A DNA stretch of 64,000 bases from Micromonospora qiuiae (GTDB lineage Bacteria > Actinomycetota > Actinomycetes > Mycobacteriales > Micromonosporaceae), in assembly GCF_016863555.1 (NCBI RefSeq), contig NZ_BOPC01000022.1, positions 62,001 to 126,000 on the forward strand, written 5' to 3'. This document shows, in pieces, positions 25,903 to 37,827 of this stretch. The notes below the pieces were generated by a model, which worked only from the letters and a program-made list of their open reading frames with translations, was not told the origin of the DNA and did no database searches. A program made the position numbers and the translations under genes. Position 1 is the stretch's first letter; every line of letters starts with the position of its first letter.

Positions 25903-27861
25903 TCACGCCAACCACCCCGCCTGTACGGCCAGGAACGCGGCCATCACCAGCAACGCGCCGGTCAGGATCGAGGTGGCGTACGACCGGACGAAGCCGGTCT
26001 GCAACCGCCGGAGCCGACCCGAGCCACCGCCGATTCCGGCGGCCAGCCCGTTGACCAGCCCGTCGATGCCCCGGTTGTCGAGGTAGACCAGCGCCCGGGT
26101 GAGGAAGATGCCCGGCTTCTCGAACACCGCCTCGTTGACCGCGTCGGTGTAAAGGTTCTTGCGGGCGGCGGTGACCAGCACCCCGGCCGGCTGCGGCGCG
26201 GTCGCCGTGCCGTTGCGGAACAGGAACCAGCCGAGCACCGCGCCGAGCACCGTGACGCCCAGCGACAGCACCACGATCGCCCAGTGCGGCAGCACCGCCT
26301 CGTGGTGCGTCTCGGTGGCCGCGAGGCCACCGGTGGCGGTCAGCCAGTCGGGAACCGAGGTGGCCAGCAGCCAGCCGGCGCCCAGCGAGCCGATGCCGAG
26401 CAGGATCAGCGGGACGGTCATCAGCGGCGGGGACTCGTGCGGGTGCTCGATGTCCGTGGTCCAACGCTTCGGGCCGTGGAAGGTGAGCACGAACAGCCGC
26501 GTCATGTAGAACGCGGTCAGTGCGGCGCCGAGCACCGCCGCGCCGCCGAACAGCCAGGCCGTCCAGTCCTCCCGCTGGAATGCGGCGGCGATGATCGGCT
26601 CCTTTGAGAAGTAGCCGGAGAAGGGGAACATGCCGATGATGGCCACCCAGCCGGCGCCGAAGGTCAGCCAGGTGATCTTCATGTACTTGGACAGGCCGCC
26701 GAAGCGGCGGATGTCCACCTGATCCTTCATGGCGTGCATCACCGAGCCGGCGCCGAGGAACATGTTGGCCTTGAAGAAGCCGTGCGCCAGCAGGTGCACG
26801 ATGGCCAGCGCGTACGCCGCGCCGCCCAGGCCGACGCCGAGGAACATGTAGCCGATCTGGCTCACCGTCGACCAGGCCAGCACCCGCTTGATGTCGTCCT
26901 TGGCGCAGCCGATGATCGCGCCGAGCAGCAGGGTCAGCGCACCGACGCTGACCACCACCAGTTGCAGCGTGCTGTTGGCCGAGAAGATGATGTTGGAACG
27001 GGCGATCAGGTAGACGCCGGCGGTGACCATCGTCGCGGCGTGGATCAGCGCCGACACCGGGGTCGGGCCCTCCATCGCGTCCGGCAGCCACGCCTGCAGC
27101 GGGAACTGGCCGGACTTGCCGGCCGCGCCGAGCAGCAGCAGCAGGCCGAGCACCAGCACGGTGCCGCCGGTCAACGCGCCGACGCCGTTGAACACCTCGT
27201 CGTACTGCGTGGTGCCCAGGGTGGCGAACATGATGAAGATGGCGATCGCCAGGCCGGCGTCGCCGACCCGGTTCATCAGGAACGCCTTCTTACCGGCGGT
27301 GGCCGCAGCCGGCCTGGTGTACCAGAAGTTGATCAGCAGGTACGACGCCAGACCGACGCCCTCCCAGCCGAAGTACAGCATCACGTAGTTGTTGCCGAGA
27401 ACCAGCAACAGCATGGCCGCGATGAACAGGTTGAAGTACGCGAAGAACCGTCGCCGGCCCGCGTCGACGGCCATGTACTCGACCGCGTACAGGTGGATCA
27501 GGAAGCCCACGCCGGTGATCAGCAGGACGAAGACCCCGGCCAGCGGGTCGAACAGCAGGCCGAAGTCGACGTGCAGGCCGCCGACCACCATGAAGTCCCA
27601 GAGGCTCAGCTGGACCGATTTGTTCTCCAGGCCACGCAGGCCGAGGAAGGAAGCCAGGCCGAGCAGGAACGCGGCACCCACCGCCGCCACGCCGAGCCAG
27701 TGCCCCCAACGGTCGGCCCGCCGACCGAGCAGCAGCAGCACCGCCGCGCTGACCAGTGGGATCGCCACCAGCAGCCAGACGTTGCTCAGCAGGCCGTCGG
27801 CCGTCGCGTACGAGACCGTCTCGGCCGGAGCAGCCTGGGCGTACGTCAAGATTTCGTCCAC
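25903..27861 (-). CDS. nuoL: NADH-quinone oxidoreductase subunit L
   Basis: 652 residues, GTG at 27861 with AGAGGGG 7 bases upstream. Largest antiporter-like subunit, with an N-terminal helix set, the signature AGKSGQFPLQAWLPDAMEGPTPVSALIHAATMVTAGVYL, and the long C-terminal region that becomes the lateral amphipathic helix along the membrane arm. Twelve bases separate it from nuoK. Confidence 0.96.
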   Translation of the reverse strand: MDEILTYAQAAPAETVSYATADGLLSNVWLLVAIPLVSAAVLLLLGRRADRWGHWLGVAAVGAAFLLGLASFLGLRGLENKSVQLSLWDFMVVGGLHVDFGLLFDPLAGVFVLLITGVGFLIHLYAVEYMAVDAGRRRFFAYFNLFIAAMLLLVLGNNYVMLYFGWEGVGLASYLLINFWYTRPAAATAGKKAFLMNRVGDAGLAIAIFIMFATLGTTQYDEVFNGVGALTGGTVLVLGLLLLLGAAGKSGQFPLQAWLPDAMEGPTPVSALIHAATMVTAGVYLIARSNIIFSANSTLQLVVVSVGALTLLLGAIIGCAKDDIKRVLAWSTVSQIGYMFLGVGLGGAAYALAIVHLLAHGFFKANMFLGAGSVMHAMKDQVDIRRFGGLSKYMKITWLTFGAGWVAIIGMFPFSGYFSKEPIIAAAFQREDWTAWLFGGAAVLGAALTAFYMTRLFVLTFHGPKRWTTDIEHPHESPPLMTVPLILLGIGSLGAGWLLATSVPDWLTATGGLAATETHHEAVLPHWAIVVLSLGVTVLGAVLGWFLFRNGTATAPQPAGVLVTAARKNLYTDAVNEAVFEKPGIFLTRALVYLDNRGIDGLVNGLAAGIGGGSGRLRRLQTGFVRSYATSILTGALLVMAAFLAVQAGWLA

Positions 27862-27873
27862 CGGTGGGCCCCT

Positions 27874-28191
27874 CTAGTACTTCAGCAGGTTGGCGTCGTC
27901 GACGCTGGCGGAGCGTCGGGAGCGGAAGATCGCCATGATGATGGCCAGCCCGACCACGACCTCGGCCGCCGCAACCACCATCACGAAGAACGCCATGATC
28001 TGGCCGTTGAGGTCACCGTTCATCCGGCTGAACGTGACCAACGTCAGGTTGGCCGCGTTGAGCATCAGCTCGACGCACATGAACAGCACGATCGCGTTGC
28101 GCCGAACCAGCACCCCGGCCGCACCGATGGTGAACAGCACCGCCGCGAGGACCAGGTAGTAGTTCGGCTCGACCGAGAAGAAGTCGCTCAC
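27874..28191 (-). CDS. nuoK: NADH-quinone oxidoreductase subunit K
   Basis: 105 residues from the GTG at 28191, which overlaps the nuoJ stop (GTGA). Three membrane helices. The conserved glutamates are visible in [13 protein letters not shown] and [13 protein letters not shown], both needed for proton translocation. A longer frame continues upstream into nuoJ territory, but the coupled GTG gives the family's normal length. Confidence 0.95.
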   Translation of the reverse strand: MSDFFSVEPNYYLVLAAVLFTIGAAGVLVRRNAIVLFMCVELMLNAANLTLVTFSRMNGDLNGQIMAFFVMVVAAAEVVVGLAIIMAIFRSRRSASVDDANLLKY

Positions 28192-28958
28192 TTTTCCGTG
28201 CCCTTCAGCGAGGTCTCCTCGGCGGTCAACTCCCGCAGCGGAAGGATGTCCGGCGTGCTCAGGTCGCTCAGCCGCCCGTCCGGCAGACGGGCCGGGGTGG
28301 CGACCGACGAGGAGGTGGCGAAGACACCCGGGCCGGGCTTCGGCCCGGGGTAGTTGCCGGGCGCGAAGCGGGCCTTCATGGTGGCCACCTGGTCGCGCTT
28401 GTCCTCCTTGCGCCGCTCGACGTGCGCCAGGATCATGCCGCCGATGGTGGCGGTGATCAGCAACGCTGCGGTGAGCTCGAACGCGAAGAGGTAGTCGGTG
28501 AAGAGCAGCCGGGCGATGCCCTGCACGTTCCCGCCTGCGTTGGCCTGCTCCAGACCGACCGGCGGGGTGCCCTGGGTGGCCCGGTGGATCCCGCTGCCGA
28601 GCAGGGCGGCAAAGCCGATCCCCAGGCCGATCGCGGCGATGCGCTGGCCGCGCAACACCTCGATCAGAGAATCCGAGGCGTCCCGACCCACCAGCATCAG
28701 CACGAACAGGAAGAGCATCATGATCGCGCCGGTGTAGACGATGATCTGCACCATGCCGATGAACGGCCCCGCCTGGAGCACGTAGAACACGCCCAGGCTG
28801 AGCATGGTCAGCACCAGCCAGAGCGCCGAGTGCACGGCGTTGCGGGCGGCGACCATGCCGATCGCGCCGGCGAGCGCGAGCGGGGCGAGGATCCAGAAGG
28901 CCACCGCCTCGCCGCCGGAGACCGCCCCCGTGGCGGCGAGCACCGTCGACGTGGTCAT
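28188..28958 (-). CDS. nuoJ: NADH-quinone oxidoreductase subunit J
   Basis: 256 residues, ATG at 28958 overlapping the nuoI stop. Five membrane helices with the conserved [26 protein letters not shown] stretch (pi-bulge helix). The C-terminal 70 residues are a soluble, Pro-rich tail (ending [16 protein letters not shown]) longer than in E. coli but common in actinobacteria. Confidence 0.95.
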   Translation of the reverse strand: MTTSTVLAATGAVSGGEAVAFWILAPLALAGAIGMVAARNAVHSALWLVLTMLSLGVFYVLQAGPFIGMVQIIVYTGAIMMLFLFVLMLVGRDASDSLIEVLRGQRIAAIGLGIGFAALLGSGIHRATQGTPPVGLEQANAGGNVQGIARLLFTDYLFAFELTAALLITATIGGMILAHVERRKEDKRDQVATMKARFAPGNYPGPKPGPGVFATSSSVATPARLPDGRLSDLSTPDILPLRELTAEETSLKGTEK

Positions 28959-29596
28959 GCCGTCTCTCCCTTTTCCGCCGCGGCCCGCTGGGCGGCCTGC
29001 TCGGCACCGGGGAAGGTGACGCCCGGGTGCTCGTCCACCTGGTAGCGACCCGGCCCCATCGGCGAGTGCTCGGCCCCGGCCGAGGTGCCCGGGTTGGTCA
29101 GGCTGCCGACGTAGTAGTCCTTCTCGCTGTCTCCCAGGCGCATCGGGTGCGGCGGCTGCTCCATCCCCGGCAGCAGCGGCGCCAGCAACTGCTCCTTGGT
29201 GAAGATCAGGTCCTGCCGGTTGTCCCGGGCCAGCTCGTACTCGTTGCTCATGGTCAACGAGCGGGTCGGGCAGGCCTCGATGCAGAGCCCGCAGAAGATG
29301 CACCGGGCGTAGTTGATCTGGTAGACGCTGGCGTACCGCTCACCCGGCGAGAACCGCTGCTCGTCGGTGTTGTCGCCACCCTCTACGTAGATCGCGTCCG
29401 CCGGGCAGGCCCAGGCGCACAGCTCGCAGCCGATGCACTTCTCCAACCCGTCCGGGTGCCGGTTGAGGATGTGCCGCCCGTGGTAACGGGGCGCCGGCGT
29501 CGGCGGCTTGAACGGGTAGTCGGTGGTGACGACCTTCCTGAACATGTGCGAGAAGGTGACCCCGAAGCCCTTGAACGTTCCGGTGATCGCGCCCAC
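28955..29596 (-). CDS. nuoI: NADH-quinone oxidoreductase subunit I
   Basis: 213 residues, GTG start one base after the nuoH stop. Carries two [4Fe-4S] motifs, [12 protein letters not shown] and [12 protein letters not shown], that bind clusters N6a and N6b and pass electrons toward the quinone site. The C-terminal region beyond residue 165 is an extension rich in Pro, Gly and Ala. Confidence 0.97.
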   Translation of the reverse strand: MGAITGTFKGFGVTFSHMFRKVVTTDYPFKPPTPAPRYHGRHILNRHPDGLEKCIGCELCAWACPADAIYVEGGDNTDEQRFSPGERYASVYQINYARCIFCGLCIEACPTRSLTMSNEYELARDNRQDLIFTKEQLLAPLLPGMEQPPHPMRLGDSEKDYYVGSLTNPGTSAGAEHSPMGPGRYQVDEHPGVTFPGAEQAAQRAAAEKGETA

Positions 29597-29597
29597 G

Positions 29598-30941
29598 TCA
29601 CACCTCCTCAGAGTCCTGGCCGGCGGGAACGTTGGCCGGCTCCCGCTCGGCGACCATGCGCCGGGTGCGCGGGCTCGGTGGTACCTGAAGATCCATCGGG
29701 GGCAGCGGGAAGCTGCCCGGCGGCCGGTTCTCGACCTGCTCGGCGAGGGTCGGCTGCGGCTGCGGCTTACGGCTCGGCCAGAACATTGCCGCGAGCAGCA
29801 GGATGCCGGCCGGGATGCCGACGGCGTACAGGCGGCTCTTCGTCTCCCAGTCGTCGACGGTGCGCAGCCAGGCCAGGACCACGACCCAGACCAGGCTGAT
29901 CGGGATCAGCACCTTCCAGCCGAGGCGCATGAGCTGGTCGTACCGCAGCCGGGGCAGCGTGCCGCGCAGCCAGACGAAGACGAAGACCAGCAGGACGACC
30001 TTGCCGAAGAACCAGAGCAGCGGCCACCAGCCGGAGTTGGCGCCCGACCAGATGCTCAGCGGCCACGGCGCGTGCCAGCCGCCCAGGAAGAGCGTCACGG
30101 TGAAGGCCGACATGGCCACCATCGCGACGTACTCGCTGAGCATGATCAGCGCGAACTTCAGGGAGCTGTACTCCGTCATGAAGCCGGCCACCAGCTCCGA
30201 CTCCGCCTCGGGCAGGTCGAACGGCGGCCGGTTGGTCTCGCCGACGATGGAGATGAAGAAGATGACGAAGCTCGGGAACAGCAGCAGCGCGTACCAGCCC
30301 GGCATCGTGATGTCGGCGCCGAACAGGCTCAGCTGGGGACCGGTGCCCTGAGCGGCCACGATCTCGCTGGTCGACATCGTGCCGGAGAGCATGAACACCG
30401 CCACGATGGACAGCCCCAGCGCCACCTCGTACGAGATCAGCTGGGCGGTGGAGCGCAGACCACCCAGCAGCGGGTAGGTCGAGCCGGAGGCCCAGCCGGC
30501 GAGCACGATGCCGTACACCGCCATCGACGAGAGCGCCAGCACCACCAGCACCGCCACCGGCACGTCGGTGACCTGCAACGGCGTCTGGTGACCGAAGACG
30601 CTCACCATCGGGCCGAACGGGATCACCGACAACATGGTGACCGCGCAGATCATCGAGATGGCGGGGGCGAAGAAGTAGATGACCTTGTCCGCCGCCCTCG
30701 GGAGGATGTCCTCCTTGAAGGCCATCTTCAAGCCGTCGGCGAGCGTCTGCAGCAGACCGAACGGGCCGAGCTGGTTGGGGCCGGGCCGCACCTGCATGAA
30801 GCCGACGACCCGTCGCTCGAACCAGACACCGAGCAGCGTGCCGAGCAGGGCGACGACGAAAGCGAAGACGATCTTGCCGAGGATCAGCCACCACGGATCG
30901 TGGCCGAAGTCGGTCAGCGACGGCGCCTGGGCCAGGTTCAT
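29598..30941 (-). CDS. nuoH: NADH-quinone oxidoreductase subunit H
   Basis: 447 residues, ATG overlapping the nuoG stop. Eight or nine membrane helices forming the quinone-access subunit. Signatures include [27 protein letters not shown] and [20 protein letters not shown], the quinone-cavity loop. The C-terminal 60 residues form a soluble Pro-rich tail (PPRSPRTRRM-like), as in other actinobacteria. Confidence 0.97.
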   Translation of the reverse strand: MNLAQAPSLTDFGHDPWWLILGKIVFAFVVALLGTLLGVWFERRVVGFMQVRPGPNQLGPFGLLQTLADGLKMAFKEDILPRAADKVIYFFAPAISMICAVTMLSVIPFGPMVSVFGHQTPLQVTDVPVAVLVVLALSSMAVYGIVLAGWASGSTYPLLGGLRSTAQLISYEVALGLSIVAVFMLSGTMSTSEIVAAQGTGPQLSLFGADITMPGWYALLLFPSFVIFFISIVGETNRPPFDLPEAESELVAGFMTEYSSLKFALIMLSEYVAMVAMSAFTVTLFLGGWHAPWPLSIWSGANSGWWPLLWFFGKVVLLVFVFVWLRGTLPRLRYDQLMRLGWKVLIPISLVWVVVLAWLRTVDDWETKSRLYAVGIPAGILLLAAMFWPSRKPQPQPTLAEQVENRPPGSFPLPPMDLQVPPSPRTRRMVAEREPANVPAGQDSEEV

Positions 30942-33430
30942 GCGACACCCCCGGAGTTGAGGAGCGGTCCCGGCCGGCCGGCCACGTCGGCAGCGACCGA
31001 CCCGGTCCTGTCGGGTACGGAGATCCGCACCACCGCGCCGGAGGTCGCGCCCAGGCTGCGGCGCACGGTCGAGCCGGGCGAGTTGGTGGGCAGCCAGACC
31101 ACGCCGTCCGGCATTTCGGTGATCGCCGCCGGAAGGGTGAGGGCTCCTCGGTCGGTGCCCACCGTCACCGGGTCACCGTCGGCGACGCCGAGCGCCTCAG
31201 CGGTGCCCTTGCCGAGCCGGACCACCGGCGGGCGGGCGGTGCCGCCCAGGTGCTCGTCACCATCGGTGAGGCTGCCCAGATCGATCAGCTGGTGCCAGGT
31301 GGCCAGGATCGCCTCACCGGAGCCGAGCTGTCGGATGGTGCCCGGTTCGACGGTGGGGGCGGTCGGGCGATCCGTGCGGGTCGCCGGCAGAGCGCCCAGC
31401 TCGCGCCGGACGCTCAGCACGTCCCCGGTGCCCAGCCGCACGTCCAACTGGGCGGCGAGCGCGTCGAGCACCCGGCCGTCGGTCATCGCGGCGGTGTCCA
31501 GCACCGCGTCGAACGGACGCAGCCGGCCTTCCCAGTCCAGGAAGCTGCCGGCCTTCTCGACCACCGGCGCCACCGGCAGCACGACGTCCGCCCGGCGGGT
31601 CACGGCGCTGGCCCGCAGCTCCAGGCTGACCAGGAACGGCACCGCGTCCAGGGCCTGCTCGGCCAGGCGCGGGTCGGCCAGGTCTGCCGGGTCGACCCCG
31701 GCCACCACCAGGGCACCGACCTGGCCGGAGGCGGCGGCGGCGAGGATGCCGTCGGTGTCCCGGCCGGCCTGGCTCGGGATCACCCCGGCCGGGATGTCCC
31801 ACGCCTCACCCAGCTCGGCGCGGGCGGCCGGCTCGGTGACCAGTCGCCCACCGGGCAGCAGGTTCGGCAGGCAGCCGGCATCGACGGCACCGCGGTCACC
31901 CGCGCGGCGCGGCACCCAGGCCAGCTTCGCGCCGGTCCGGGCGGCCACCTCGGCGGCGGCGGAGAGACCACCCGGCACGGTGGCCAGCCGCTCGCCGACG
32001 ATCAGGATCGCGCCCTCGGTGCTGAGCGCCTCGGCGACCGTCGCGTGCTCGGCGAGCACGCCGGCCTCCTCGCCCGGCACCACCCGGGCCAGCTTGGCCC
32101 CGAGCTTCTCCAGGCCGCGGGTGGCGAACGGCGCGATCGCGTACACCTTCAGCTTGTTCTTCAGGTACGCCTTGCGCAGCCGGAGGAAGAGGATCGGGCA
32201 CTCCTCCTCGGGCTCCAGACCGACCAGCACCACGGCCGGGGCGTTCTCGACATCGGTGTAGGTGACATCGGTGCGGCCGGCGACGCTGCTGGCCAGGAAA
32301 TCGGCCTCCTCACGGGAGACCGGGCGGGCCCGGAAGTCGATGTCGTTGGTGCGCAGGGCGATCCGGGCGAACTTGGCGTACGCGTACGCGTCCTCGACGG
32401 TCAGCCGCCCGCCGGTGAGCACCGCGGTGCCCTCGGCGCCGTCCCGCGCGGCGCGCAGCCCCTCGGCGGCGACGCTGAGCGCCTCGCTCCAGGACGCCTC
32501 GCGCAGCTCACCGGTGCGCCGGTCGCGGACCAGCGGGGTGGTGAGCCGGTCGGCGGCGCGAGCGTACTGGAAGGCCCACCGACCCTTGTCGCAGTTCCAC
32601 TCCTCGTTGACCTGCGGGTCGTCGCCGGCCAGCCGGCGCATCACCTTGCCCCGCCGCCAGTCGGTGCGCTGGGCGCAGCCGGCCGAGCAGTGCTCGCACA
32701 CGCTCGGGCTGGAGACCAGGTCGAACGGGCGCGCGCGGAACCGGTACTGGGTGCCGGTCAGTGCGCCGACCGGGCAGATCTGCACGGTGTTGCCGGAGAA
32801 GTACGAGTTGAACGGGACGTCTCCCTCGTCGCCCTCCCCGCCGTACACCTCGTCCCGGTAGATGTTGATCTCCTCGGCCGACGAGCGGTTCATCAGGTCG
32901 ATGAACTTGTCGCCCGCGATCTCCTCGGAGAACCGGGTGCAGCGCTGGCAGAGCACGCACCGCTCGCGGTCGAGCAGCACCTGGGTGCTGATCGGCAGCG
33001 GCTTCGGGTACTCCCGCTTGTGCTCGTGGAACCGGGAGTCGGTACGCCCGGTCGACATGGCCTGGTTCTGCAGCGGGCACTCGCCGCCCTTGTCGCACAT
33101 CGGGCAGTCGAGCGGGTGGTTGAGCAGCAGCAGCTCCATGACCCCCTCCTGCGCCTTCTTGGCGACCGGAGAGGTGAGCTGGGTACGGACCACCATGCCC
33201 TCGGCAACCGTCTGGGTGCAGGAGGCGACGGGCTTGCGCTGCCCCTCCACCTCCACCAGGCACTGCCGGCAGGCGCCGGCCGGGGCCAGCAGCGGGTGGT
33301 CGCAGAACCGGGGAATCACGGTGCCCATCTGCTCGGCGACGCGGATCAGCAGCGCCCCCTTGGGAGCGGTGACCTCGACACCGTCGATGGTGAGCGTGAC
33401 CGTCTCGGTCGACTTGGCAACGTCCGTCAT
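30938..33430 (-). CDS. nuoG: NADH-quinone oxidoreductase subunit G
   Basis: 830 residues. N-terminal [2Fe-2S] ferredoxin domain ([15 protein letters not shown]), the His-ligated cluster motif [14 protein letters not shown], the [4Fe-4S] pair (CVLCQRC, CPVGALT), and CEHCSAGC for the N7-type site, then a molybdopterin-oxidoreductase-like region without cofactor function. It carries most of the electron wire in the peripheral arm. Its ATG shares one base with the nuoF stop (TGATG). Length is normal. Confidence 0.96.
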   Translation of the reverse strand: MTDVAKSTETVTLTIDGVEVTAPKGALLIRVAEQMGTVIPRFCDHPLLAPAGACRQCLVEVEGQRKPVASCTQTVAEGMVVRTQLTSPVAKKAQEGVMELLLLNHPLDCPMCDKGGECPLQNQAMSTGRTDSRFHEHKREYPKPLPISTQVLLDRERCVLCQRCTRFSEEIAGDKFIDLMNRSSAEEINIYRDEVYGGEGDEGDVPFNSYFSGNTVQICPVGALTGTQYRFRARPFDLVSSPSVCEHCSAGCAQRTDWRRGKVMRRLAGDDPQVNEEWNCDKGRWAFQYARAADRLTTPLVRDRRTGELREASWSEALSVAAEGLRAARDGAEGTAVLTGGRLTVEDAYAYAKFARIALRTNDIDFRARPVSREEADFLASSVAGRTDVTYTDVENAPAVVLVGLEPEEECPILFLRLRKAYLKNKLKVYAIAPFATRGLEKLGAKLARVVPGEEAGVLAEHATVAEALSTEGAILIVGERLATVPGGLSAAAEVAARTGAKLAWVPRRAGDRGAVDAGCLPNLLPGGRLVTEPAARAELGEAWDIPAGVIPSQAGRDTDGILAAAASGQVGALVVAGVDPADLADPRLAEQALDAVPFLVSLELRASAVTRRADVVLPVAPVVEKAGSFLDWEGRLRPFDAVLDTAAMTDGRVLDALAAQLDVRLGTGDVLSVRRELGALPATRTDRPTAPTVEPGTIRQLGSGEAILATWHQLIDLGSLTDGDEHLGGTARPPVVRLGKGTAEALGVADGDPVTVGTDRGALTLPAAITEMPDGVVWLPTNSPGSTVRRSLGATSGAVVRISVPDRTGSVAADVAGRPGPLLNSGGVA

Positions 33431-34746
33431 CAGTGGGCTCCCACCAGCTGCTTGTCGGACAACCTCGGCGCGGTCCGGCCCTCGATGTAGTCGAGGTAGT
33501 CCTGCTTGAAGTACTTCAGAGACGAGGTCACCGAGCTGGTAGCGCCGTCACCCAGGCCACAGAACGAGCGACCGAGGATGTTGTCGCAGGTGTCGAGCAG
33601 GGTGTCCAGGTCCTCGTGGGTGCCCTGGCCGGCGAGGATGCGCCGGTAGACCCGGACCATCCAGTAGTTGCCCTCCCGGCACGGGGTGCACTTGCCGCAC
33701 GACTCGTGGTGGTAGAACTCCAGCCACCGGTAGGTCGCGTAGACCGGGCAGTCCTGGTCGGAGAAGATCTGGGTCGCGGTGGTGCCGAGGATCGAGCCGG
33801 CAGCGGCCACCTCCTCGAAGTCCAGCGGCACGTCCAGGTGCTCGGCGGTGAGCAGCGGGGTCGACGAGCCGCCCGGGGTCCAGAACTTCAGGCTGTGGCC
33901 CGGCTGCATGCCGCCGGCCAGCTCGATCAGCTCACGCAGCGTGATGCCGAGCCCGCACTCGTACTGACCGGGGTTGACGACCCGGCCCGACAGGGAGTAG
34001 ATCATCGGCCCGGAGGACTTCTCCGTGCCCATGGACTTCCACCAGTCCGCACCACCGAGCACGATGTACGGCACGCTGGCGATGGTGCCGACGTTGTTGA
34101 CCACGGTGGGGCTGGCGTACAGGCCGTGCGTCGCCGGGAACGGCGGGCGCAGCCGGGGCTGCCCCCGGAAGCCCTCCAGCGAGTCGAGCAGCGCCGTCTC
34201 CTCGCCGCAGATGTACGCCCCGGCGCCCGAGTGCACCACCAGGTCCAGGTCGAAACCGGAGCCGAGGATGTTCCGCCCGAGGTAGCCCTTGGCGTACGCC
34301 TCGTTCACCGCGTTGCGCAGCCGCCGCGCGGCGTGCACCGCCTCGCCCCGGATGTAGATGTAGGCCCGGTTGGCCCGGATCGCGTACGACGCGATGATCA
34401 CGCCCTCGACCAGCGAGTGCGGGTCGTGCGTCATCAGCGGCAGGTCCTTGCAGGTGCCCGGCTCGCCCTCGTCGGCGTTGACCACCAGGTAGTGCGGCTT
34501 GCCGTCGCCCTGCGGGATGAAGCCCCACTTCAGGCCGGTGGGGAAGCCGGCGCCACCGCGCCCGCGCAGCCCGGAGTCCTTGATCAGTTGAATCAGGTCG
34601 TCCGGGTGTGCCTTGAACGCCTTGCGCAGCGCCGCGTAGCCGTCCAGCTTCTCGTAGGTGCCGATCCGCCAGGCGTCGGGCGACAGCCAGCGCTTGGTCA
34701 GCACCGGCGTCAGCTTGGCCAGGGTCTCCGGCCGAGGCGTGGTCAC
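33430..34746 (-). CDS. nuoF: NADH-quinone oxidoreductase subunit F
   Basis: 438 residues, GTG start overlapping the nuoE stop (GTGA). Binds NADH and FMN ([15 protein letters not shown], then [12 protein letters not shown]) and cluster N3 ([12 protein letters not shown] and the later CGLGD). It is the electron entry point of complex I. Confidence 0.97.
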   Translation of the reverse strand: MTTPRPETLAKLTPVLTKRWLSPDAWRIGTYEKLDGYAALRKAFKAHPDDLIQLIKDSGLRGRGGAGFPTGLKWGFIPQGDGKPHYLVVNADEGEPGTCKDLPLMTHDPHSLVEGVIIASYAIRANRAYIYIRGEAVHAARRLRNAVNEAYAKGYLGRNILGSGFDLDLVVHSGAGAYICGEETALLDSLEGFRGQPRLRPPFPATHGLYASPTVVNNVGTIASVPYIVLGGADWWKSMGTEKSSGPMIYSLSGRVVNPGQYECGLGITLRELIELAGGMQPGHSLKFWTPGGSSTPLLTAEHLDVPLDFEEVAAAGSILGTTATQIFSDQDCPVYATYRWLEFYHHESCGKCTPCREGNYWMVRVYRRILAGQGTHEDLDTLLDTCDNILGRSFCGLGDGATSSVTSSLKYFKQDYLDYIEGRTAPRLSDKQLVGAH

Positions 34747-35777
34747 TTCTTGGCCCCCTTGTCGTTCGCGGAACCGATGGCTGTCGACTCCGCTTCGCTG
34801 AGGTTGCGCTTCTGCGCCTCGGCGTCATCGCCGGCAGGCTTGGCGTCACCGGCCGGCTTGTTGGCCGCCGCTCCGGCTGCCTCCGCCGCCTGTGCGTCGC
34901 GCGGCGTGGGAGGCGTGCCGCCGGTCGGGACCCGGGTGCCGGGGGCGTCCGGCACGGCGGTCTTCGCGTCCGGCTGCCGGGTCTCGGCGGTACGTACCTG
35001 TGGTGACTTGCGGTCCGGAGCCGGCACGTCGGGCGCGGTGCTGCCGGTCGGCGCGGCCTTCGCCGGTGTGGCCGGCGCCGGCTTGTCGCCGGCCTGACCG
35101 CTGCGGATCGGGGCGTTCGGGTCGAAGCCCGGCGCCGAGATGCCGTGCTGCTGAGCCAGCCGCAGGCCGCGCAGGGTCGGCTCGCCCGGTACGCCGTCGG
35201 CGACCGCGCCCTCGCGCTCGTCGGCGAAGCCGGCGAGTTGGATGGACATCTCCTTGAGCGTGCAGAGGCGGGCACCCCGGCTCGGGGTGGGCCGACCGCC
35301 GGCGCGCAACTCGTCGACCAGGTCCACTGCGGTCTGCGGGTCGACGCCGTCGAAGTAGTCGTAGTTGACGGTCATCACCGGGCCGTAGTCGCAGGCCGCC
35401 AGGCACTCGGCGTGCTCCAGCGTGATCTTCCCGTCGGCGGTGGTCTCGTCGTGCCCGACGCCCAGGTGCTCGGCGAGGGTGTCGTACACCTTCTGGCCAC
35501 CGAGCACATCGCACATCGTGTTGGTGCAGACGCTGACCAGCCAGTCACCGGTGGGCCGGCGCTTGTACATGGTGTAGAAACTGGCCACCGCACCGACCTG
35601 GGCCTTGTTCAAGCCGAGCACCTCGGCGCAGAACGCCACGCCAGCCGGGGAGACGTAGCCCTCCTCGGCCTGCACGAGGTGCAGCAGGGGCAGCAGCGCC
35701 GAGCGGGACCGGTCCGCCGGGTAGCGGGCGATGATCTCCCGAGCCCGGGCCCGCGTCTCGTCCGTGAAAGCAGTCAC
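34743..35777 (-). CDS. nuoE: NADH-quinone oxidoreductase subunit E, long C-terminal tail
   Basis: 344 residues, GTG start overlapping the nuoD stop. The thioredoxin-like [2Fe-2S] domain is complete: CTNTMC and CLAAC give the four ligands of cluster N1a. After about residue 215 comes a disordered tail rich in Pro, Ala, Thr and Asp ([19 protein letters not shown] and similar) ending in SANDKGAKK, doubling the core's length. Such tails occur in actinobacterial NuoE, but this one is long. Confidence 0.95.
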   Translation of the reverse strand: MTAFTDETRARAREIIARYPADRSRSALLPLLHLVQAEEGYVSPAGVAFCAEVLGLNKAQVGAVASFYTMYKRRPTGDWLVSVCTNTMCDVLGGQKVYDTLAEHLGVGHDETTADGKITLEHAECLAACDYGPVMTVNYDYFDGVDPQTAVDLVDELRAGGRPTPSRGARLCTLKEMSIQLAGFADEREGAVADGVPGEPTLRGLRLAQQHGISAPGFDPNAPIRSGQAGDKPAPATPAKAAPTGSTAPDVPAPDRKSPQVRTAETRQPDAKTAVPDAPGTRVPTGGTPPTPRDAQAAEAAGAAANKPAGDAKPAGDDAEAQKRNLSEAESTAIGSANDKGAKK

Positions 35778-37099
35778 CGGTCACAACCTCCCATTACCGG
35801 GTCCAGCGAGGCGCCGCCGGCGATAACGTCGGCGATCAGGCCGCCCTCGGCCATCGCCGGGAGGGCCTGGAGGTTGACGAAGCTCGGCTCCCGGTAGTGC
35901 ACCCGGTAGGGCCGGGTGCCACCGTCGGAAACCGCGTGCACGCCCAGCTCGCCGCGGGGCGACTCGATGCCGACGTACACCTGGCCCGGCGGCACCCGGA
36001 AGCCCTCCGTCACCAGCTTGAAGTGGTGGATCAGGGACTCCATCGACTGCCCCATGATCTTGGCGACGTGCTCCAGCGAGTTGCCCATGCCGTCGACGCC
36101 GATGGCCAGCTGCGCCGGCCAGGCGATCTTCTTGTCGGCCACCATCACCGGACCCGGCTTGAGCCGGTCCAACGCCTGCTCAATGATCTTGAGCGATTCG
36201 CGGATCTCGGCCATCCGGACCAGGTAGCGGCCCCAGACGTCGCCGTCGGCGTGCGTCGGCACGTCGAACTCGTACGTCTCGTAGCCGCAGTACGGCATCG
36301 TCTTGCGCAGGTCCCAGGCCAGGCCCGCCGAGCGCAGCACCGGCCCGGTGACGCCGAGCGCCAGGCAGCCGGTCACGTCGAGCACCGCGACGTTCTGCGT
36401 CCGCTCCAGCCAGATCGGCTGGCCGGAGAGCAGGTCCTCGTACTCCTTGAGCCGCTTCGGCATCACCTTCAGGAACTCACGGATCTTGACGATCGCCTCG
36501 TCCGGCACGTCCTGGGCGACGCCACCCGGCCGGACGTACGCGTGGTTCATCCGCAGGCCGGTGATCAGCTCGAAGATCTCCAGGATGTACTCGCGCTCCC
36601 GGAAGCCGTAGAGCATGATCGAGATGGCACCCAGCTCCATGCCGGTGGTGGCCACCCAGACCAGGTGCGAGGAGATCCTGTTCAGCTCCATCATCAGCAC
36701 CCGGATGGTGTTGGCCCGCTCGGTCACGTCGTCGGTGATGCCGAGCAGCTTCTCCACCGCCAGCGAGTACGCCGTCTCGTTGAAGATCGGGGAGAGGTAG
36801 TCCATCCGGGTCACGAAGGTCGAGCCCTGGACCCAGTTGCGGTACTCGAGGTTCTTCTCGATGCCCGTGTGCAGGTAGCCGATGACCGAGCGGACCTCCC
36901 GGACCGTCTCGCCCTCCAGCTCCAGGACCAGCCGCAGCACCCCGTGCGTGGACGGGTGCTGCGGACCCATGTTGACGACGATCCGACCCTCGTTGATCGG
37001 GTCGACGCCGGAGACCACATCGTCCCAGTCCCCGCCGGTGACGGTGAAGACGCGGCCCTCGGTGGTCTCGCGCTCGGTGGCGTAGTTGGACGTGGTCAT
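35774..37099 (-). CDS. nuoD: NADH-quinone oxidoreductase subunit D
   Basis: 441 residues, ATG overlapping the nuoC stop. The 49-kDa-type subunit that forms the quinone pocket: [13 protein letters not shown] near the N-terminus carries the conserved quinone-binding His, and [17 protein letters not shown] near the C-terminus is the hydrogenase-like signature. Separate nuoC and nuoD genes, not the fused CD form. Confidence 0.97.
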   Translation of the reverse strand: MTTSNYATERETTEGRVFTVTGGDWDDVVSGVDPINEGRIVVNMGPQHPSTHGVLRLVLELEGETVREVRSVIGYLHTGIEKNLEYRNWVQGSTFVTRMDYLSPIFNETAYSLAVEKLLGITDDVTERANTIRVLMMELNRISSHLVWVATTGMELGAISIMLYGFREREYILEIFELITGLRMNHAYVRPGGVAQDVPDEAIVKIREFLKVMPKRLKEYEDLLSGQPIWLERTQNVAVLDVTGCLALGVTGPVLRSAGLAWDLRKTMPYCGYETYEFDVPTHADGDVWGRYLVRMAEIRESLKIIEQALDRLKPGPVMVADKKIAWPAQLAIGVDGMGNSLEHVAKIMGQSMESLIHHFKLVTEGFRVPPGQVYVGIESPRGELGVHAVSDGGTRPYRVHYREPSFVNLQALPAMAEGGLIADVIAGGASLDPVMGGCDR

Positions 37100-37827
37100 T
37101 GGTAAGACCTCCGCTTGTCGGGCGGCGGGATCTCGGCGCCCTTGTACTCCACGGGCACGCCGCCGAGGGGGTAGTCCTTGCGCTGCGGGTGACCCTCCCA
37201 GTCGTCCGGCATGAGGATGCGGGTCAGCGCCGGGTGGCCGTCGAAGACGACCCCGAACATGTCGTACGCCTCCCGCTCCTGCCAGTCGGCGGTCGGGTAG
37301 ACGGAGGTGACACTGGGCACGTGCGGGTCCTCGGCGGTGACGGCGACCTCCAGCCGCACCCGCCGCCGGTAGGTCATCGAGGTGAGCTGGTAGACGACGT
37401 GCAGCCGACGGGCGTCCGCGCCCAGGTAGTCCACGCCGGACACCGAGGAGCAGAGCTCGAACCGCAGCGCCGGGTCGTCCCGCATCACCTGGCAGACCTC
37501 GGCGATCCGCTCGGGGCGGATGTGCAGGGTCAGCTCGTCGCGGTCGACCACCACGTGCTCGATCGCCTCGCCGAAGGCCGGGTACGCCTCTTCCAGCGCG
37601 TCGCGGACCTCGTCGAAGTAACCGCCGTACGGCCGGGGTGAGTCCTCGATCGGCTGGCGCGGGCGAACCAGGCCGCCGAAGCCCGAGGTGTCACCGGTGC
37701 CCTGGTTGCCAAACATGCCGCGGCCGGCCGGGCTGGACGGCGGAAACTCGGCGGGTGCGCCGCTGGTGGCCCCGGCCGGCGTCACCGGAACCGGGACGCC
37801 GCCGGAGGTCGGCTTGGAGTCAGTCAC
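37096..37827 (-). CDS. nuoC: NADH-quinone oxidoreductase subunit C
   Basis: 243 residues from the GTG at 37827, which overlaps the nuoB stop (GTGA). The 30-kDa-type domain is clear ([47 protein letters not shown]). The N-terminal 75 residues are a Gly/Pro-rich extension of low complexity. A longer upstream frame would run into nuoB and is not needed. Confidence 0.95.
   Translation of the reverse strand: MTDSKPTSGGVPVPVTPAGATSGAPAEFPPSSPAGRGMFGNQGTGDTSGFGGLVRPRQPIEDSPRPYGGYFDEVRDALEEAYPAFGEAIEHVVVDRDELTLHIRPERIAEVCQVMRDDPALRFELCSSVSGVDYLGADARRLHVVYQLTSMTYRRRVRLEVAVTAEDPHVPSVTSVYPTADWQEREAYDMFGVVFDGHPALTRILMPDDWEGHPQRKDYPLGGVPVEYKGAEIPPPDKRRSYQ

Noticed and set aside
22708..32261. Several very long plus-strand open frames opposite nuo genes
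   Set aside because: His/Gln/Arg/Asp-rich antisense shadows of high-GC membrane genes; no recognisable domain or ribosome site.
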